DNA from: Muribaculum gordoncarteri
GTDB taxonomy: Bacteria > Bacteroidota > Bacteroidia > Bacteroidales > Muribaculaceae
Reading direction: 5' to 3'
NCBI RefSeq assembly: GCF_004803695.1
Contig: NZ_CP039394.1
Span: 31,237-95,236, forward strand
Length of the DNA stretch: 64,000 nt
Positions 40,530 to 48,419 of the stretch are shown in pieces (within the stretch, counting starts at the first letter, position 1; the number at the start of each line of letters is the position of its first letter). The position numbers and the translations under genes were made by a program. The notes under the pieces were generated by a model, which was given only the letters and a program-made list of their open reading frames with translations, made no database searches and was not told the origin of the DNA.

Positions 40530-41078
40530 ATGGCAGATTATCAACGCATTGAGCAATTACTAAAACACCTCAACATGAGCGCGAGGGCATTAGCTCTTGC
40601 GCTTGGTCTTAAAAATCCGCAAATTTTCTACGACATAAAAGCCGAGAAGTGCGGAATCTCAAAAGAACTTGCAACTAAAATTCAAGAGCGATACTTGAAT
40701 GTGAGCGCGGCGTGGTTACTTACCGGCGAGGGGCAGATGCTGAAAGAATCGACAACGAATGTCGGCGAGATTTCCGGCAGTGGAAACACAGTCGGAATGA
40801 CCGTCAGCCAAACAATCAAAAGAAATAGCGGGCAAAATGCCGGACGTGACATACACAATCCTCCGTGTCCGTATGGCGATAAGCACTTCATGGCGGAGCT
40901 TGAAGCTCAACGCAAACTTGCAGAACGGCAGCTTGAAGTATATTCAGCTTCGTTGAGCCAAAGAGATGAGCAAATTCGCACGGCCCAATCACAAATAGAC
41001 ACATTAATCAAGCAAAATCAAGAGCAATTCAACCGCTTCATGGCTTTGCTCGAAATGATGCAAAATAAGACTGTATGA
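40530..41078 (+). CDS. Prophage repressor with N-terminal HTH and coiled-coil tail
   Basis: A 182-residue protein. The N-terminus (RIEQLLKHLNMSARALALALGLKNPQIFYDIKAEKCGISKELATKIQERYLNVSAAWLLTGEGQML) is an HTH of phage CI type, including the trailing WLLTGEGQM. It is followed by a Ser/Gly/Asn-rich linker and a C-terminal coiled coil (RKLAERQLEVYSASLSQRDEQIRTAQSQIDTLIKQNQEQFNRF). There is no S24 peptidase domain, so RecA-driven self-cleavage is not expected. It is the first gene of the rightward lysogeny operon. Confidence 0.8.
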   Translation: MADYQRIEQLLKHLNMSARALALALGLKNPQIFYDIKAEKCGISKELATKIQERYLNVSAAWLLTGEGQMLKESTTNVGEISGSGNTVGMTVSQTIKRNSGQNAGRDIHNPPCPYGDKHFMAELEAQRKLAERQLEVYSASLSQRDEQIRTAQSQIDTLIKQNQEQFNRFMALLEMMQNKTV

Positions 41079-41587
41079 GAGTTAACGTAGAAGATTTCTT
41101 TGCTAAATATGGAAGCAAAGAATATCGCAATGGTCTGTATATCCCCGAAGATATTTGGGCGATGAGAAACGAATGCTTTTTCTCTGGAGCTGTTGAGATG
41201 GAGGTGCCGGATAATATAGTAGACACTATCGAATCCAACAAGCTGAATCAAGAAAGGCGCGATGCCGAGTACAACAACATATCAACGCATCGTGTCGCAG
41301 GTATGGAGCATGAGGGAAACGGAGATATTGATGAGGCTATTATCGAATATGCCGAATCAATCCGACTCGGAGAAAACGCGGAAAACGATATGTTTCACGC
41401 ATTCGGATATTCTTATACCCGAATCATCGTGTTACTCGATAAGGTTAAGCGATACACGGAAGAAATAGACTACATAGAGGCGTTGCTTAATCATAGCATG
41501 AATGAGCCGGAACGTGACAAATACGTTGCTCGGCTCGAAAAGACAAAGGTCAAACTTGAAAAACAATCAAAGAATGGAAGAGTCTAA
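41075..41587 (+). CDS. Lysogeny operon protein, TPR-like, unknown
   Basis: A 170-residue protein coupled to the repressor by 4 bp. The second half (HRVAGMEHEGNGDIDEAIIEYAESIRLGENAENDMFHAFGYSYTRIIVLLDKVKRYTEEIDYIEALL) looks like one or two tetratricopeptide-type repeats that bind other proteins. The N-terminal part (MRVNVEDFFAKYGSKEYRNGLYIPEDIWAM) is an alpha/beta segment. Function unknown; its co-expression with the repressor suggests a lysogen-specific trait. Confidence 0.55.
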   Translation: MRVNVEDFFAKYGSKEYRNGLYIPEDIWAMRNECFFSGAVEMEVPDNIVDTIESNKLNQERRDAEYNNISTHRVAGMEHEGNGDIDEAIIEYAESIRLGENAENDMFHAFGYSYTRIIVLLDKVKRYTEEIDYIEALLNHSMNEPERDKYVARLEKTKVKLEKQSKNGRV

Positions 41588-41786
41588 CCGATTACCTTAC
41601 TTCTTGATAGACTTGATGAAGTCTTATATCGTTGGTGACTTTCCGCTCGATGACAAAGCGGACGTATTACTCTTTGAAATTGGTCGCCAACTCGTGAACT
41701 GTAACTCCCGTAACGAGCCGACAGATGACCTTGAATATCTCTACGATACGGCGAAGTGGCTTCAATCTAAAATTATGGAGGAATGA
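41574..41786 (+). CDS. Small lysogeny operon protein, unknown
   Basis: A 70-residue acidic helical protein, MEESNRLPYFLIDLMKSYIVGDFPLDDKADVLLFEIGRQLVNCNSRNEPTDDLEYLYDTAKWLQSKIMEE. The start at 41574 lies within the end of the previous gene and the end overlaps the lipoprotein start (ATGA). The gene fits the tightly coupled operon. No family is recognised. Confidence 0.6.
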   Translation: MEESNRLPYFLIDLMKSYIVGDFPLDDKADVLLFEIGRQLVNCNSRNEPTDDLEYLYDTAKWLQSKIMEE

Positions 41787-42313
41787 GAAATATCGGTATT
41801 TGCGCAATGCTTTTTCTTTGCGCTTGCTCAAACAATCTCGAAAAGTCGGAGGTCGTGAACTATGTCGATGGTCTTGTGGGAATGTACCCGAACTATCGAA
41901 GCAACGAAATTGCAGAATCTGCAATTTTAGACTCCATCGCTAATCATCAACGACCGATAGGACAGCTCGCATCAGATTTGAGCGGAGTCAAATTTAAGTT
42001 TATTCGGCTCATTGAGAATCAGAATGACGGACGCTATTCTGCATTATTCGTATCTGACGGTTGTATGTCAGATATTGACAACCCAAATGGCAATCCAAAA
42101 CATCTTATGACAAACATCCATATACGTGTTCTTGGTAAGGTGGATTCTGAAATGGCTGCGAAGTTAGACGGAAACGCTCGATATAGCATAAGTGGCATTC
42201 TTCATGCGTGGGATGCAAAGGACGTGTTTTCTGTTACTGATAGAATCGGTGCCTCGTTTGATTTCGGCACTTATATCCTCGAAGAAATGACAATTAAAAA
42301 AGTTGAGAAATGA
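41783..42313 (+). CDS. Prophage-encoded lipoprotein of the lysogeny operon
   Basis: A 176-residue protein with a short signal peptide and lipobox-like LFLCAC(15)SN at the N-terminus (MRNIGICAMLFLCACSN), so probable lipid modification at one of the Cys residues. The mature part is alpha/beta with a beta-rich C-terminal half (HIRVLGKVDSEMAAKLDGNARYSISGILHAWDAKDVFSVTDRIGASFDFGTYILEEMTIKKVEK). Because it is co-transcribed with the repressor it is likely made in lysogens and could protect the cell surface against further phages. The exact role is unknown. Confidence 0.65.
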   Translation: MRNIGICAMLFLCACSNNLEKSEVVNYVDGLVGMYPNYRSNEIAESAILDSIANHQRPIGQLASDLSGVKFKFIRLIENQNDGRYSALFVSDGCMSDIDNPNGNPKHLMTNIHIRVLGKVDSEMAAKLDGNARYSISGILHAWDAKDVFSVTDRIGASFDFGTYILEEMTIKKVEK

Positions 42314-42579
42314 GCCGCCGCCGAGTTTACAGCAATGACACACTTGCGATAATGGATAGGTTCTTTGTCGCTCTTGACGCTTGTATGCAAAATGACCTAT
42401 TCAAAACGCTCAAAGAGTATTTTGAAAAAGCTGGAATCGAGCCTCCCCACTTCTACACCCAACGTAAGGATAGAAATAGGGGGTTCTTTGAAGTCGGCTG
42501 GCTCGTTCCGTTGATAAAAGACTGTGGCGTGTCGGCTCGTTGGCTTATGACCGGCGTAGGCTCGATGTTCGCCGAGTAG
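42310..42579 (+). CDS. HTH-type regulator, second in the lysogeny operon
   Basis: An 89-residue protein, MSRRRVYSNDTLAIMDRFFVALDACMQNDLFKTLKEYFEKAGIEPPHFYTQRKDRNRGFFEVGWLVPLIKDCGVSARWLMTGVGSMFAE. The end VSARWLMTGVGSMF matches the end of the repressor HTH (VSAAWLLTGEGQML), so both probably derive from one DNA-binding family. It starts within the lipoprotein stop (ATGA). It may regulate lysogeny alongside the main repressor. Confidence 0.65.
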   Translation: MSRRRVYSNDTLAIMDRFFVALDACMQNDLFKTLKEYFEKAGIEPPHFYTQRKDRNRGFFEVGWLVPLIKDCGVSARWLMTGVGSMFAE

Positions 42580-42606
42580 CTGTCATTGCGTTAACCGCAC
42601 CGACAT

Positions 42607-42646
42607 GACAAAACCATTTCGTTGTTGATGCCGAAATGGTTTTGTC
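42607..42646 (+). terminator. Terminator of the lysogeny operon
   Basis: A 15-bp perfect inverted repeat (GACAAAACCATTTCG with CGAAATGGTTTTGTC) and a 10-nt loop, 27 bp after the last stop codon. A/T-rich sequence on both sides allows termination in the plus direction and perhaps both. Confidence 0.85.
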
Positions 42647-42680
42647 GCTCTTAGACATTGAGTGCTAATGACATATAAGT

Positions 42681-42708
42681 TTAATTCCCCCGAATCCGGG
42701 GAAATTAA
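42681..42708. terminator. GC-core hairpin between operon and integrase
   Basis: TTAATTCCCC (42681-42690) pairs with GGGGAAATTAA (42698-42708) with one bulged A. It is a second hairpin between convergent transcripts and may act as a terminator or a recombination-linked structure. Loop is 7 nt. Confidence 0.55.
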
Positions 42709-42712
42709 GTTC

Positions 42713-42739
42713 GAGTTGTCAAATTATACTTGACAACTC
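42713..42739 (-). terminator. Terminator overlapping the integrase stop
   Basis: GAGTTGTCAA (42713-42722) and TTGACAACTC (42730-42739) form a perfect 10-bp stem with a 7-nt loop. The right arm covers two bases of the integrase stop codon at 42738-42740, so the integrase transcript probably ends here. Confidence 0.7.
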
Positions 42740-43901
42740 AATCCGCTTTGTCTTTGTTGAATATATCCGGGATTCTCGATACGGCGGCTTGTTTGTTCTT
42801 GTCAAGGACTTTCGCATATATCTGCGTAGTCGATAGCTCCCGGTGTCCGAGTAGCTTGCTGACTGTGTAGATGTCGGTGCCGATGTCAAGCATGAGGACT
42901 GCGAATGTGTGGCGGCCGCAATGAAACGTGATGTCTTTGTTGATGCCGGCTCGTAGTACCCACATCTTTATCGCGTAGTTGGTGCAACTCGGCGAATGAA
43001 TGTCGCCAAAGACGTATTCGCCCGGTTTTCCATGCTCTCCGAGTAGGTCGGCAGCTTGAGGCGTGATGTCGAGATATTCTTGACCGCCGGTTTTCTTTTG
43101 CCGGAAAATGATGCGTGTAAAGTCGCCTTGCTTCTGCACTTCGCTCCATGTGAGCTTTACAATGTCACTACGGCGTAAACCGGTAAGACACGAAAAGAGA
43201 AAGGCGCGTTTGATTTCCGGGTAGTCGCATTGCGTATCAACGAGCTTTCGGATTTCTTCAAGCGTCAGATACATTCGTGTCCCTTCCTCGCCGCTGAAGC
43301 CGTCAATGCCGCGCATTGGATTGTGTTGTATTATTCTGTCCTCGTAGGCTTGGTTAAGACACGCCCGGAGCTTGTTGAAATAGCTCTGCTTCGAGTTCTG
43401 CGACAATGGACGGCGTTCCGCTCTCTCTCGTTTGTCATTTCCGAACGCTTCAGCTTTCTTGTCAAGGAATGTTCTGAATCCCTCAACCCAACGTGGCGTA
43501 ATCTCTGCAAATGTGATGCGCTTGTTACGCTCGTACTTTTCGAGATGCTTCAGGCACGAGAGCCAGTTGCCCCAATTTCCACGACTCTCTTTTCCGAGTC
43601 GTTTTTCTGTTATTGCGCGGTAGTAGTCGAAGAATAGAGTATCTTCGGCAAACTGTGATTTGAATCCGTAGTCGCCATTCTGCATCTCGACAAGCCGTTT
43701 GCCGAGAATCGACTGTGCAAGCTGCATAGTCTGTTTATTCTTCTCTTTGTCTGCGCGTGTCTTCTCCGGGATGAGATAGAGTTTCAAAAACTCATAGTCA
43801 CGCTTACCGTCCTTATGGTAAATGTCGAGGTAGAGGCTTATGTTGCCGTTGAGCAATTTGCGCTTCCGCAGCCTAATGGGAGATTTGTTTGTATCAGTCA
43901 T
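42738..43901 (-). CDS. Tyrosine-family site-specific integrase
   Basis: A 387-residue tyrosine recombinase of normal length. The N-terminal arm and core-binding domain (about 1-200) include SAM-like helices; the catalytic domain contains TGLRRSD with the first Arg near residue 243, HCGRH with the second Arg near 328, GHRELSTTQ with the third conserved His near 351, and the nucleophile in QIYAK near 358. It is at the right end of the prophage, next to mnmE, and convergent to the lysogeny operon. It mediates integration and excision, probably with the small HTH protein at 39205 as excision factor, which remains a guess. Confidence 0.93.
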   Translation of the reverse strand: MTDTNKSPIRLRKRKLLNGNISLYLDIYHKDGKRDYEFLKLYLIPEKTRADKEKNKQTMQLAQSILGKRLVEMQNGDYGFKSQFAEDTLFFDYYRAITEKRLGKESRGNWGNWLSCLKHLEKYERNKRITFAEITPRWVEGFRTFLDKKAEAFGNDKRERAERRPLSQNSKQSYFNKLRACLNQAYEDRIIQHNPMRGIDGFSGEEGTRMYLTLEEIRKLVDTQCDYPEIKRAFLFSCLTGLRRSDIVKLTWSEVQKQGDFTRIIFRQKKTGGQEYLDITPQAADLLGEHGKPGEYVFGDIHSPSCTNYAIKMWVLRAGINKDITFHCGRHTFAVLMLDIGTDIYTVSKLLGHRELSTTQIYAKVLDKNKQAAVSRIPDIFNKDKAD

Positions 43902-43963
43902 TTTGCGTTGTCGTTATTTGTTACTTTTGTGACTCCGATTCTTGGAGTAACAAAATAACAACA

Positions 43964-43971
43964 CAAAGGTA
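43964..43971 (-). promoter_or_regulatory. Integrase promoter candidate
   Basis: The minus strand reads TACCTTTG, a Bacteroidetes -7 element, about 62 bp before the integrase ATG. The stretch 43920-44115 has AT-rich and inverted elements that may be integrase arm sites; a hairpin TTGT-ACTCC/GGAGT-ACAA is at about 43927-43954. Confidence 0.5.
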
Positions 43972-44115
43972 ACATATTCCTACCATACGCACACCATAAC
44001 AAAGCCACTATTTTCATTTTTCTTAAAACGCACTACACCTTATATATTTTATGGTGTCTATATGTTGCGCGTATGTTGTCGGCGTGTCATTTTTATTTGC
44101 ATTGAATTTCACACA

Positions 44116-44133
44116 CTACTTTCCGATGCAGAA
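44116..44133. other. Candidate prophage attachment site (attR) at the 3' end of mnmE
   Basis: The last 18 bp of mnmE, minus strand TTCTGCATCGGAAAGTAG, encode FCIGK-stop. It is the same gene end, and nearly the same sequence, that Salmonella genomic island 1 integrates into (the 3' end of trmE/thdF). The integrase gene lies 215 bp away and the mnmE frame stays intact after insertion, which is the expected result of a 3'-end target. The left copy should lie outside the window. Confidence 0.6.
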
Positions 44134-45498
44134 GCGGGAGAAGATGGTGGCGAGGATGTCGGGGGTGGTGATGGTGCCGGTGATTTCGCCGAGGTAGTGG
44201 AGGGTTTCGCGTATGTCTTGGGCGATGAAGTCGCCTGACAGGCCGGCTTTTAGTCCGTCGATTGCGCGGGCTATGGCATTGGCGGCGTGAGTCAGAGCCT
44301 CATAGTGGCGGGCATTTGTCACCATGATGTCGTTGTGCGACAGGTCGCCTGTGCCCGATGCATTCACCAGGGCTTGTTCGAGAGCCGATATGCCTTCGCC
44401 GTTTCGTGCCGACAGCTTTATTACCGTGGTCCCTTCGGGCAGAAGCGAAGTTATGTCTATGTTGCCGGCGTCAATCTTGTTTACCACCGCTATGAGGTGT
44501 TGTTCGGGCGATAGATGTGATTCTATTTCAGCCCATGATTTCGCTGCGTTCTCTTGTCCGGCGGTCGCATCGACCATCCACAATATTATCGATGCATTCT
44601 TCAGCTTGTTGATGGTGCGTTCGATGCCCAATGCCTCTATTGTGTCAGTGGTCGAACGAAGACCTGCCGTATCGATTAGGCGAAACAGCACGCCGCCTAT
44701 CTCCATCGTGTCTTCGATTACATCACGGGTCGTTCCGTGTATGTCGCTCACGATTGCCCGATCGTCGTGCAGCAATCGGTTGAGCAGCGTTGATTTGCCA
44801 ACATTTGTGGCACCCACAATCGACACCGGAATACCCTCCTTCAGTGCCGAGCCGGTAGCAAATGTTGCGGCAAGGCGCGTTACCACACTGTGAATTTCGT
44901 CGGCGAGGTCGAGCAGCTTCCGACGCGATGCAAACTCTACATCCTCCTCCGAGAAGTCAAGCTCAAGTTCAAGAAGTGAAGCCAGTTCCAGCAATTGCTC
45001 ACGCAGTGAATTCAATCGGCCCGAGAAGTCGCCGCGCATCTGTCGCATCGCCACCCGATGGGCCGCACGCGACGACGATGCAATGACATCAGCCACGGCT
45101 TCAGCCTCGGCAAGGTCGAGCCGGCCTGAAGCGAATGCACGGCGTGTGAATTCGCCGGCATCGGCTATGCGGCATCCCGTGCGTACAAGCAGATTTATCG
45201 TTTCGCGCTGTATCCATTTTGAACCGTGGACCGACAGCTCGACAACATCCTCACCCGTAAATGAGTTGGGGCCGCGAAACACCGTGGCCACGGCTTGATC
45301 GAGAATCTCGCTATTGTCGTCGACTATTGTGCCAAGGTGGGCGGTGTGACTTGCCGATTCCGACAGCCGGCGGCCTTTCCACAGTCGGTCAACTACGGCT
45401 ATGGCATCGCGGCCGCTTATGCGTATTACGGCTATGCCACCAACCCCGTGAGGAGTTGATATGGCGCATATCGTGTCGTTATTGTCGTGAATTGTCAT
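44116..45498 (-). CDS. mnmE: tRNA modification GTPase MnmE
   Basis: A 460-residue MnmE. It has the N-terminal tetrahydrofolate-binding domain (TICAISTPHGVGGIAVIRISGRDAI, later TVFRGPNSFTGEDVVELSVHG), the central GTPase domain with GATNVGKSTLLN, DIHGTTRD, DTAGLR and the NKID motif, and a C-terminal FCIGK with the essential Cys. With MnmG it makes the cmnm5 modification at the tRNA wobble uridine. The start at 45498 overlaps the stop of the endonuclease gene by 4 bp. The longer frame to 45540 is unnecessary. The C-terminus is complete, even though the prophage border is here. Confidence 0.96.
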   Translation of the reverse strand: MTIHDNNDTICAISTPHGVGGIAVIRISGRDAIAVVDRLWKGRRLSESASHTAHLGTIVDDNSEILDQAVATVFRGPNSFTGEDVVELSVHGSKWIQRETINLLVRTGCRIADAGEFTRRAFASGRLDLAEAEAVADVIASSSRAAHRVAMRQMRGDFSGRLNSLREQLLELASLLELELDFSEEDVEFASRRKLLDLADEIHSVVTRLAATFATGSALKEGIPVSIVGATNVGKSTLLNRLLHDDRAIVSDIHGTTRDVIEDTMEIGGVLFRLIDTAGLRSTTDTIEALGIERTINKLKNASIILWMVDATAGQENAAKSWAEIESHLSPEQHLIAVVNKIDAGNIDITSLLPEGTTVIKLSARNGEGISALEQALVNASGTGDLSHNDIMVTNARHYEALTHAANAIARAIDGLKAGLSGDFIAQDIRETLHYLGEITGTITTPDILATIFSRFCIGK

Positions 45499-46388
45499 TT
45501 TTCGGTGGGTTTTAGTGTACTCCAATAGTGGAAACGGCATTGCGACTCCACAAGCCGCTCGATGTCGTCGGGCAGGGTGCTGAAGAAGTCATGACCGGTG
45601 AGCGATTCCACGCTGTCGATGCTCACGGCGGCTTCCTGCAGTCCGCCCTTGTTCTTGCCGTTGTTGAGGATAAACGCTATGCCTCGCGGAGGGTTGGCAT
45701 AGGGCGACGCTATTATCTTGAAAAAACGCTTTGGCACAGCCACCCGGTTGTCGCCTATCGATTCGGTAATGCTGTCGGTCAATACGGGGCCGGCTATGAT
45801 TACAATTGCGCTGTCGCATTGCGCCCATGTGCGGCACTTCTCCTCAAGTCGCTTCCATGTGCCCGAATTAAACGATTTCACCTGCGGACAGATGTTGGTC
45901 ATGTAAAATGACTCCTTCATGGCATTTCGACTCCACTTCATGTCGCTTGCCGGGGCCATGTGTCCGCGGTCATATCCCGAATAGGAGTAGTCCCAAGGAT
46001 CGGCGCATCCCGCTACCGATTCGTCAGCCTGAAAGTTCTGAGCACGAGGTTCCTTGCCCCGGGTTTCATCGGCGGTCAGCTCCCATGCCACCCAGTTGGG
46101 TACATGCTTTGCCGGATTATAGGAAATCGTCATGCCCTCGTAGCTAACAATCTGTTCGGGTGTACCCTTGGCCGTCACTACCCGTTCAAGGTCGGGGATG
46201 TGCCCGTGCGACAGGAATCCTCCGTTTAGTGTCTTGCATCCCGAGAAACTTTTCGACACCAATGCGATGAGCACCAGTACAAGGGTGCACAGTGAAGCGA
46301 AATATGACTTTGTCGTTCTGCTAAGACCGTTTTTTCCCGATTTTTTCTTTCGTCGTGTATTGTTGTTGCTTTTTCTGCGTGTTGCCAT
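45495..46388 (-). CDS. DNA/RNA non-specific endonuclease (secreted or membrane anchored)
   Basis: A 297-residue protein with a basic N-terminus, a hydrophobic segment (YFASLCTLVLVLIALVSKSF) that is a membrane anchor or signal, and the beta-beta-alpha-metal nuclease domain: NPAKHVPNWVAWEL, then DRGHMAPASDMKWS with the catalytic His and a later N-type pair (YMTNICPQ). Such enzymes cut DNA and RNA outside the cytoplasm for nutrition or biofilm control. The start at 46388 is preferred because the -7 promoter element lies between 46412 and 46419. It overlaps mnmE by 4 bp. Confidence 0.9.
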   Translation of the reverse strand: MATRRKSNNNTRRKKKSGKNGLSRTTKSYFASLCTLVLVLIALVSKSFSGCKTLNGGFLSHGHIPDLERVVTAKGTPEQIVSYEGMTISYNPAKHVPNWVAWELTADETRGKEPRAQNFQADESVAGCADPWDYSYSGYDRGHMAPASDMKWSRNAMKESFYMTNICPQVKSFNSGTWKRLEEKCRTWAQCDSAIVIIAGPVLTDSITESIGDNRVAVPKRFFKIIASPYANPPRGIAFILNNGKNKGGLQEAAVSIDSVESLTGHDFFSTLPDDIERLVESQCRFHYWSTLKPTEK

Positions 46389-46411
46389 TTCTTTGTCTGA
46401 GAATATTGATG

Positions 46412-46419
46412 CAAATTTA
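46412..46419 (-). promoter_or_regulatory. Promoter of the endonuclease-mnmE pair
   Basis: The minus strand reads TAAATTTG, a Bacteroidetes -7 element, 24 bp before the ATG at 46388. It lies within a longer possible frame, so it supports the shorter start. Confidence 0.55.
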
Positions 46420-46974
46420 CTCATAAATCATGATTCTCGGTATTAAATTGGGTATTAAAGATAAATTCGTTAAATTTATGGCCTGTGAACAAATTAGCAA
46501 TCATCATCATTATAAATAACAAGATAAATTATGAAATTAACTAAATTGGCTATTGCCATCTTAACAATTGCAACAATGTTGACCACTACAAGTTGTAACA
46601 ATTCGACATCAAGCGAGAAAGCTCCCGTTGTTGAATCCAATCAGGCTCTTGACGCCATATATACCCGCACGAGTGTGCGCCAGTACGATGCTTCGCGTGC
46701 GATTGCAAAGGACACTGTCGACATGATTCTGCGTGCGGCAATGTCGGCTCCCACCGCTGTCAATCGTCAGCCGTGGGCGTTTGTAGTTAGGGATATTCAG
46801 TTAATGGCTTGATTTATCAAGCTGAAAATGGAGCGTGGTCGCCCTATGGCGGTGCTGTTTTGATTATGAGGGCAAATTTTCAATTCTCGGCGATAAAATA
46901 TGACATTTCGGACAAATAGGGATACACTGATTCGCCTCCGATGTGCTTCGGAGATGAGATGACAGTATGATTTT

Positions 46975-48369
46975 TCACGCTCGCTGTTTTTGTAACTGCT
47001 TCTCTTTTTCTTCGATGGCGAGTTGTCGGGCGGCAAGTGTTGCGGCGTTTGCCATGTGGATGCCGAAAAAGAGCAGCAGGGTTTCGCTGCGGGAGTTGCG
47101 TGCCGCTATCCGGCCAACGCTGTAGTGTTGTTTCTGATTACCGAAACTGCCCTCCATGGCGGTAGAGCGCAGTGTCCCGATTATTCGTCGGGCTGTGCTT
47201 ATGTCAGCATCTTCATCCTTGGGCTTCGGGCCTTTGCGGACAAAACAGGTCGTCATGCCGTTTTCGGTGCAATACCGCCGGTTGTCGTTGTTGGCATAGA
47301 TGGTGTCTGCCCCTACCCTGGTCACTTTGATACCGGTCAGTTCCTGTTGATATTCAATACACTCCTGTAATCTCACGCCCTCGTTGAAGGCTTCGAAGGA
47401 ATGGTGTTCGATGAATGAAATTCCGTCAATCTGGATGTTGTTGACCTTGACTCCGAACTCCACTCGCTTGTTCTCCTTGCCTCTGACAATAGGACGGATG
47501 TACGGACGGTCTATGCTGACGATACGGTGTTTCACCTCCTTTTTCTGAGCAAGTGCGCTCTGCTGGCGATACACCTCTTTTAATGCACTGAGACGCTTGC
47601 TTTGCTCTGCGGTGAGCGTGATGTCAACGGTGTGTATCTTGCAGATTCTGTTCCATTGACCTATCTGTTTGGAAAGCAGGCCGAGCAATCGACGGCGGAG
47701 TTTGGCGGTTGCCGCCCTGGTGTGCTTGCGATGCTTGGCATAGGTGAGTCTGTCGCGGTCAATATCACGATACTTGTTGCGTGGCAACCGTTCCTTCAAC
47801 GCCTTGCAGGTCTTTTTTATAAGTGATTGAATCCACTCGCAGCATTCCCACAACAGCTTTACATCTGTCGGGAATCGCAGATGGCTCTCGTAACAGGTGG
47901 CGTCGGTCAGGCACAGGTTCTTGTCTTTTAACAAACCGCCCCACTTGTCATACAGCAATTTCTGTAGTTCTTTGATATCAAGAGCTCCGGCTATACGCTG
48001 ACGGATAGCACTGACTATCTTGCCGTTCTTTATGGGGTTGGCCGGATCTATGAGCACCCCGCAGAACATCTGTATGTGTATACTGCCGTTGAGCATCTCG
48101 ATCAGGCCGTCATCCGACTGTCCGGTATATGGCTTGAGAAACATCAGCGCCACCTCTCCCTCCGGCGGGAACATCGGAGTGTTGCCCTGAGGATGCGTTT
48201 TGGGAAAATGCGAACGGATTTTCTCTGCCAGTTCTTTCAATGGCAATTGCGCATGGATGCGCCCGAGCTCGCTTACGGCAAAACTCTCGCGATATTTTTG
48301 CATGAAATCGAACTCGGTAAACGGCAACGTGGCCGTAATCTCGGATATTTTTCGTAACTTCACGTACAA
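46975..48369 (-). CDS. IS1182/IS5-type transposase
   Basis: About 464 residues, opening at a TTG (48369) or GTG (48363) codon, since no ATG is close. The N-terminal half has the DUF772-like region (FPPEGEVALMFLKPYTGQSDDGLIEMLNGSIHIQMFCGVLI), and the DDE catalytic core begins at CLTDATCYESHLRFPTDVKLLW. The second Asp lies in VTRVGADTIYANNDNRRYC and the Glu in TAMEGSFGNQKQHYSVGRIAARN. The length is normal and the frame intact, so it may be active. Confidence 0.88.
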   Translation of the reverse strand: MYVKLRKISEITATLPFTEFDFMQKYRESFAVSELGRIHAQLPLKELAEKIRSHFPKTHPQGNTPMFPPEGEVALMFLKPYTGQSDDGLIEMLNGSIHIQMFCGVLIDPANPIKNGKIVSAIRQRIAGALDIKELQKLLYDKWGGLLKDKNLCLTDATCYESHLRFPTDVKLLWECCEWIQSLIKKTCKALKERLPRNKYRDIDRDRLTYAKHRKHTRAATAKLRRRLLGLLSKQIGQWNRICKIHTVDITLTAEQSKRLSALKEVYRQQSALAQKKEVKHRIVSIDRPYIRPIVRGKENKRVEFGVKVNNIQIDGISFIEHHSFEAFNEGVRLQECIEYQQELTGIKVTRVGADTIYANNDNRRYCTENGMTTCFVRKGPKPKDEDADISTARRIIGTLRSTAMEGSFGNQKQHYSVGRIAARNSRSETLLLFFGIHMANAATLAARQLAIEEKEKQLQKQRA

Positions 48370-48383
48370 TTATTTTAAGAATT

Positions 48384-48419
48384 ACCCCCGAATAAGCCCG
48401 TGATGGGTCCATCGGGGGT
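48384..48419. other. IS-internal hairpin upstream of transposase
   Basis: ACCCCCGA (48384-48391) pairs with TCGGGGGT (48412-48419); an inner CCC/GGG pair extends it. It lies just upstream of the transposase start, where it could block readthrough from flanking promoters, as seen in many IS elements. Confidence 0.6.

Larger units (their letters stand above)
1..44133. mobile_element. Integrated siphovirus-type prophage (right-hand part; left end outside window)
   Basis: A contiguous block of phage modules: tail and head genes, terminase and portal, replication and recombination, immunity region and integrase. The tape measure gene runs off the left edge, so tail tip, lysis genes and the left attachment site lie outside. 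The right border is placed at the 3' end of mnmE because the integrase lies next to it and host genes begin there. The presence of tape measure, tail tube and tail terminator genes, with no sheath gene seen, indicates a long non-contractile tail. No conjugation genes are present, so it is not an ICE. Confidence 0.93.

Noticed and set aside
43902..44115. tRNA gene as the prophage attachment site
   Set aside because: No tRNA-like sequence lies near the integrase; the mnmE 3' end is the better candidate.
1..44133. The element being an integrative conjugative element or genomic island rather than a prophage
   Set aside because: Portal, terminase, capsid, tail and tape measure genes are present and no conjugation genes are seen.
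46797..47036. Short ORF at the IS left end on the minus strand
   Set aside because: It overlaps the transposase 3' end in another frame and has no coding support.
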